From positions 4,092,001-4,156,000 of the forward strand of contig CBDEHK010000001.1 in the NCBI GenBank assembly GCA_965238305.1: a DNA stretch of 64,000 nt. The letters run 5' to 3'. Position 1 is the stretch's first letter. The number at the start of each line of letters is the position of its first letter. Positions 61,947 through 64,000 of this stretch are shown here, one piece after another. Source of the DNA: CBDCGJ01 sp965238305. GTDB taxonomy: Bacteria > Pseudomonadota > Alphaproteobacteria > GCA-2731375. The position numbers and the translations under genes were made by a program. The notes beneath the pieces were generated by a model. The model made no database searches and was not told the DNA's origin. It saw only the letters and a list, made by a program, of their open reading frames with translations.

Positions 61947-63584
61947 TTAGGCGCGCCAGGCGAACTCAGGCCATTCGCAGCCACCAAGATTACCGAGGGA
62001 TAATTTGGGTATCCCCTTCATGTCGGAGGCGATGGCGTCGATATAGTTCGAATGTGCTGGAATAATCATGCCACTTTCGTCATGCGCCAGTTTTTGCATT
62101 TCGCACTGGATTTCATGCCGTTTGGCCGGATCGAGTTCAGCCCGAGCCATATTCAATAATTGCCCAAACCGATCATTTTTCCATACCGTGTCATTCCATG
62201 GTGCATCCGGCGCGAAAGCGATATCAAGCATGATTGTCGCTGTCGGGCGCTGGTTCCAGGTGACCACATTCATCGGTGTTTTCAGCCACACCGCCCCCCA
62301 ATACCCGTCATTTGGTACTTTCTTGATTTTTAGATCAAAACCGATTTTGGAGGCTTCACGCTGCCACAACAACGAAGCATCGGTGACGCCTGGGATAACT
62401 TCGGCGACATGCAGTTCAGCGGTTGTAATGCCGGATTTTTTCAAGTGGAACTTGGCCTGATCCGGATCGAACGGGCGGATTGGCAGTTCTTTGCAGAAAT
62501 CGATACCATAAGCTGAATTTATCGGGTGGTCGTTGCCAACCGTCCCTTTGCCTTTTAGGATCGATTTCACAATCTTTTCGCGCCGCTGCAGCAACTTCAT
62601 GCCTTTGACAAAGTCCGGATTGTTGCCCGGAGATTTATCCAGCATCAAACACATGCCCATATAGGTGCCGGAAGGCGTCGACAACACTTCAACGCCATCT
62701 GCCGCGTCGACCTGCTTGATCGCCTTGGGATCAAGTTGTGTCATCAGATCGATATCACGCGACAGCAAGGCATTCACCCGAGCAACCGGATCTGTAATCG
62801 CGAAGATCTCAATTTCGTCGAGATTAGCGCCGTCACGCCAATAATTTTCGTTCCTGACATGGACCGAACGCACGCCTGGTTGAAACTCTTTCAGTTTATA
62901 CGGACCGGTGCCAACTGGATTCTGGAAGTCGGTGGTGCCGTTCTTAATAATCTTGAACTGTTTTTCACCAAGCACCGTCGGCAGATCGGAATTCGGACCG
63001 TTTTGGATCGCGCGCACGGTATATTGATCGATTTTCTTCCATTCTTTGACGCCGGCAAGCAGTGTCTTAACGACGGAAGTCGATTTTTCCCCATAATGCC
63101 GGTTCATCGAATACATCACGTCATCAGCAGTAAACTTGCTGCCATCATGCCATTCGACATCTTTGCGCAGTTTGAAAGTCCAAACCGACGCATCGTCATT
63201 GGCGGAGAATTCTTCCGCCAACTCGGGTTGTGGCACAATGTCGTCATTCAACTGTGTCAGACTGTTGTAATGGGCGCGGAAACGCGTGTAGTCGACAGTT
63301 GCGGTGCCTAAAGCCGGGTCAAGCGTATCAGAAGGGCCATGCAGGCTGGGCGACATTTTCACCTTGCCGCCTTTTTTGGGGGTTGCCGCGATGGCATCTT
63401 TAGCCCCCGTCAATATGCTACTGGCCGCCGCAATGGAAAGGCCACCCGCAACCAGCATCGACATCGCCTCGCGGCGATTCATGCCCTTGTTCAGCGCCCG
63501 TTCAATCAGGTTTTTATCCTGATAACTTAAATCATCGTAACCAAGTTCGCTCCTGATTACGCCGCTTTTCACTTGCTTTGTCAT
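61947..63584 (-). CDS. Peptide ABC transporter substrate-binding protein (family 5)
   Basis: 545-residue extracytoplasmic solute-binding protein. A twin-arginine-like signal (NRREAMSMLVAGGLSIAAAS) follows an N-region of about 40 residues. SBP_bac_5 blocks include VEWHDGSKFTADDVMYSMNR and GTGPYKLKEFQPGVRSVHVR. I choose ATG 63584 (GGGAGAA upstream); the frame is open 30 codons further. It captures peptides or other solutes for the DppB/C/DF system. Tat export would mean folding in the cytosol. An M24 peptidase gene lies upstream on the same strand. Confidence 0.92.
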   Translation of the reverse strand: MTKQVKSGVIRSELGYDDLSYQDKNLIERALNKGMNRREAMSMLVAGGLSIAAASSILTGAKDAIAATPKKGGKVKMSPSLHGPSDTLDPALGTATVDYTRFRAHYNSLTQLNDDIVPQPELAEEFSANDDASVWTFKLRKDVEWHDGSKFTADDVMYSMNRHYGEKSTSVVKTLLAGVKEWKKIDQYTVRAIQNGPNSDLPTVLGEKQFKIIKNGTTDFQNPVGTGPYKLKEFQPGVRSVHVRNENYWRDGANLDEIEIFAITDPVARVNALLSRDIDLMTQLDPKAIKQVDAADGVEVLSTPSGTYMGMCLMLDKSPGNNPDFVKGMKLLQRREKIVKSILKGKGTVGNDHPINSAYGIDFCKELPIRPFDPDQAKFHLKKSGITTAELHVAEVIPGVTDASLLWQREASKIGFDLKIKKVPNDGYWGAVWLKTPMNVVTWNQRPTATIMLDIAFAPDAPWNDTVWKNDRFGQLLNMARAELDPAKRHEIQCEMQKLAHDESGMIIPAHSNYIDAIASDMKGIPKLSLGNLGGCEWPEFAWRA

Positions 63585-63732
63585 TAGATTAGTTCTCCCT
63601 GTTGAATTTCGCTGCTGTTTTGTTGTTGGACCCACCTGGTTTTTTTGTTTTGGTGGTTCGTTGTAATTTTCCATAATCTCAATAAATCATTGCACAGATA
63701 GGTCGCGGAAATCAAACGCGCGTTGCATTTTT

Positions 63733-64000
63733 TTAAAGTAAACTTTCTTCGAATGGAAAAGTAGACAATGTTTGAATGCCGTCGCCTGTAATCAGGACTT
63801 GTTCTTCCAGTTTTACGCCTTCAGCTTCACCGCTTTGGCCAATGTAACTTTCCACACAAAGTACTATATTTTCCTCGATAATTCCGTCATGTCCATAGGC
63901 CTGCCAATCGAGCGGATGCACAATATCAGGATATTCATCGACCAATCCGACACCGTGATACATGCAAACGTAACGATTATCGATGAATTCATCCGGTGTC
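63733..64000 (-). CDS. M24 family metallopeptidase, C-terminal part (runs off right edge)
   Basis: Last 89 residues of an Xaa-Pro aminopeptidase/creatinase-type enzyme; the frame is open to the window edge. MYHGVGLVDEYPDI carries the metal-binding His of the pita-bread fold, and ENIVLCVESYIGQSGEAEGV with KLEEQVLIT supplies the two Glu ligands. It reads toward the transporter operon on the same strand, 149 bp upstream of the binding-protein gene. Together they suggest import and breakdown of peptides or proline-like compounds. Confidence 0.85.
   Translation of the reverse strand, partial: TPDEFIDNRYVCMYHGVGLVDEYPDIVHPLDWQAYGHDGIIEENIVLCVESYIGQSGEAEGVKLEEQVLITGDGIQTLSTFPFEESLL

Overview
The window looks like chromosomal DNA of a free-living alphaproteobacterium of moderate GC content. 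It is probably a heterotrophic, aerobic, Rhodospirillales-like organism, possibly marine; this is inferred from gene content, as there is no rRNA here. The strongest taxonomic hint is the run murA - DUF2948 - hisG - hisD - UPF0262 - low-Mr phosphatase - infA - maf - RNase G - yacG (18.4-25.3 kb), an order typical of Alphaproteobacteria. Two complete tRNA genes are present, tRNA-Thr(GGT) and tRNA-Phe(GAA). I see no CRISPR array, no insertion sequence and no integrase.

Layout. 0-9 kb: an MFS exporter fragment, a degenerate receiver protein, and a catabolic block (GST-like protein, paired acyl-CoA dehydrogenases, crotonase, nitronate monooxygenase, VOC protein, and an unusual enolase-superfamily/NAD-epimerase fusion). 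9-17 kb: a zinc-ribbon class III nucleotide cyclase, a PilZ protein, an N-acyl-D-amino-acid deacylase, an OmpA-like lipoprotein-type protein and PEP carboxylase. 17-25 kb: a DM13 protein, tRNA-Thr and the conserved murA-to-yacG housekeeping run. 25-28 kb: a complete TRAP transporter (dctPQM). 28.3-34.2 kb: tRNA-Phe followed by accessory cargo (AAC(6')-like acetyltransferase, SRPBCC protein, TetR with a 42-bp perfect palindromic operator, alpha/beta hydrolase, DUF4345, DinB, double SnoaL). A decayed copy of the tRNA-Phe 3' end lies at 29.2 kb, as expected for an old integration scar.

35-41 kb: an aa3-type haem-copper oxidase operon (subunits II, I, two subunit-III-like proteins, a subunit IV-like protein) facing a haem O synthase. 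41.4-45.9 kb: the most unusual stretch. On one strand are a Cys-less, His-rich cupredoxin, a polytopic membrane protein and a 33-residue membrane peptide. Divergent from these are a secreted beta-propeller and a membrane-anchored Rossmann protein that has lost the SDR catalytic Tyr and Lys. Two of these proteins are predicted to mature to an N-terminal histidine, which together with the cupredoxin and the neighbouring oxidase suggests a copper-related envelope system (inference).

46-64 kb: UDP-galactopyranose mutase plus a glycosyltransferase; a second class III cyclase fused to TolB-like and TPR domains; an amidohydrolase with an acyl-CoA carboxyltransferase; a secreted cupin next to an AraC-type regulator carrying an in-frame stop; a GNAT protein, an MFS transporter and a PhyH dioxygenase; a 53-residue DUF1127-like protein; and a dipeptide-type ABC transporter (SBP-B-C-fused DF) following an M24 peptidase that runs off the right edge. 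Together the genes describe an aerobe living on fatty-acid-, amino-acid- and peptide-derived carbon, with several cyclic-nucleotide or c-di-GMP outputs.
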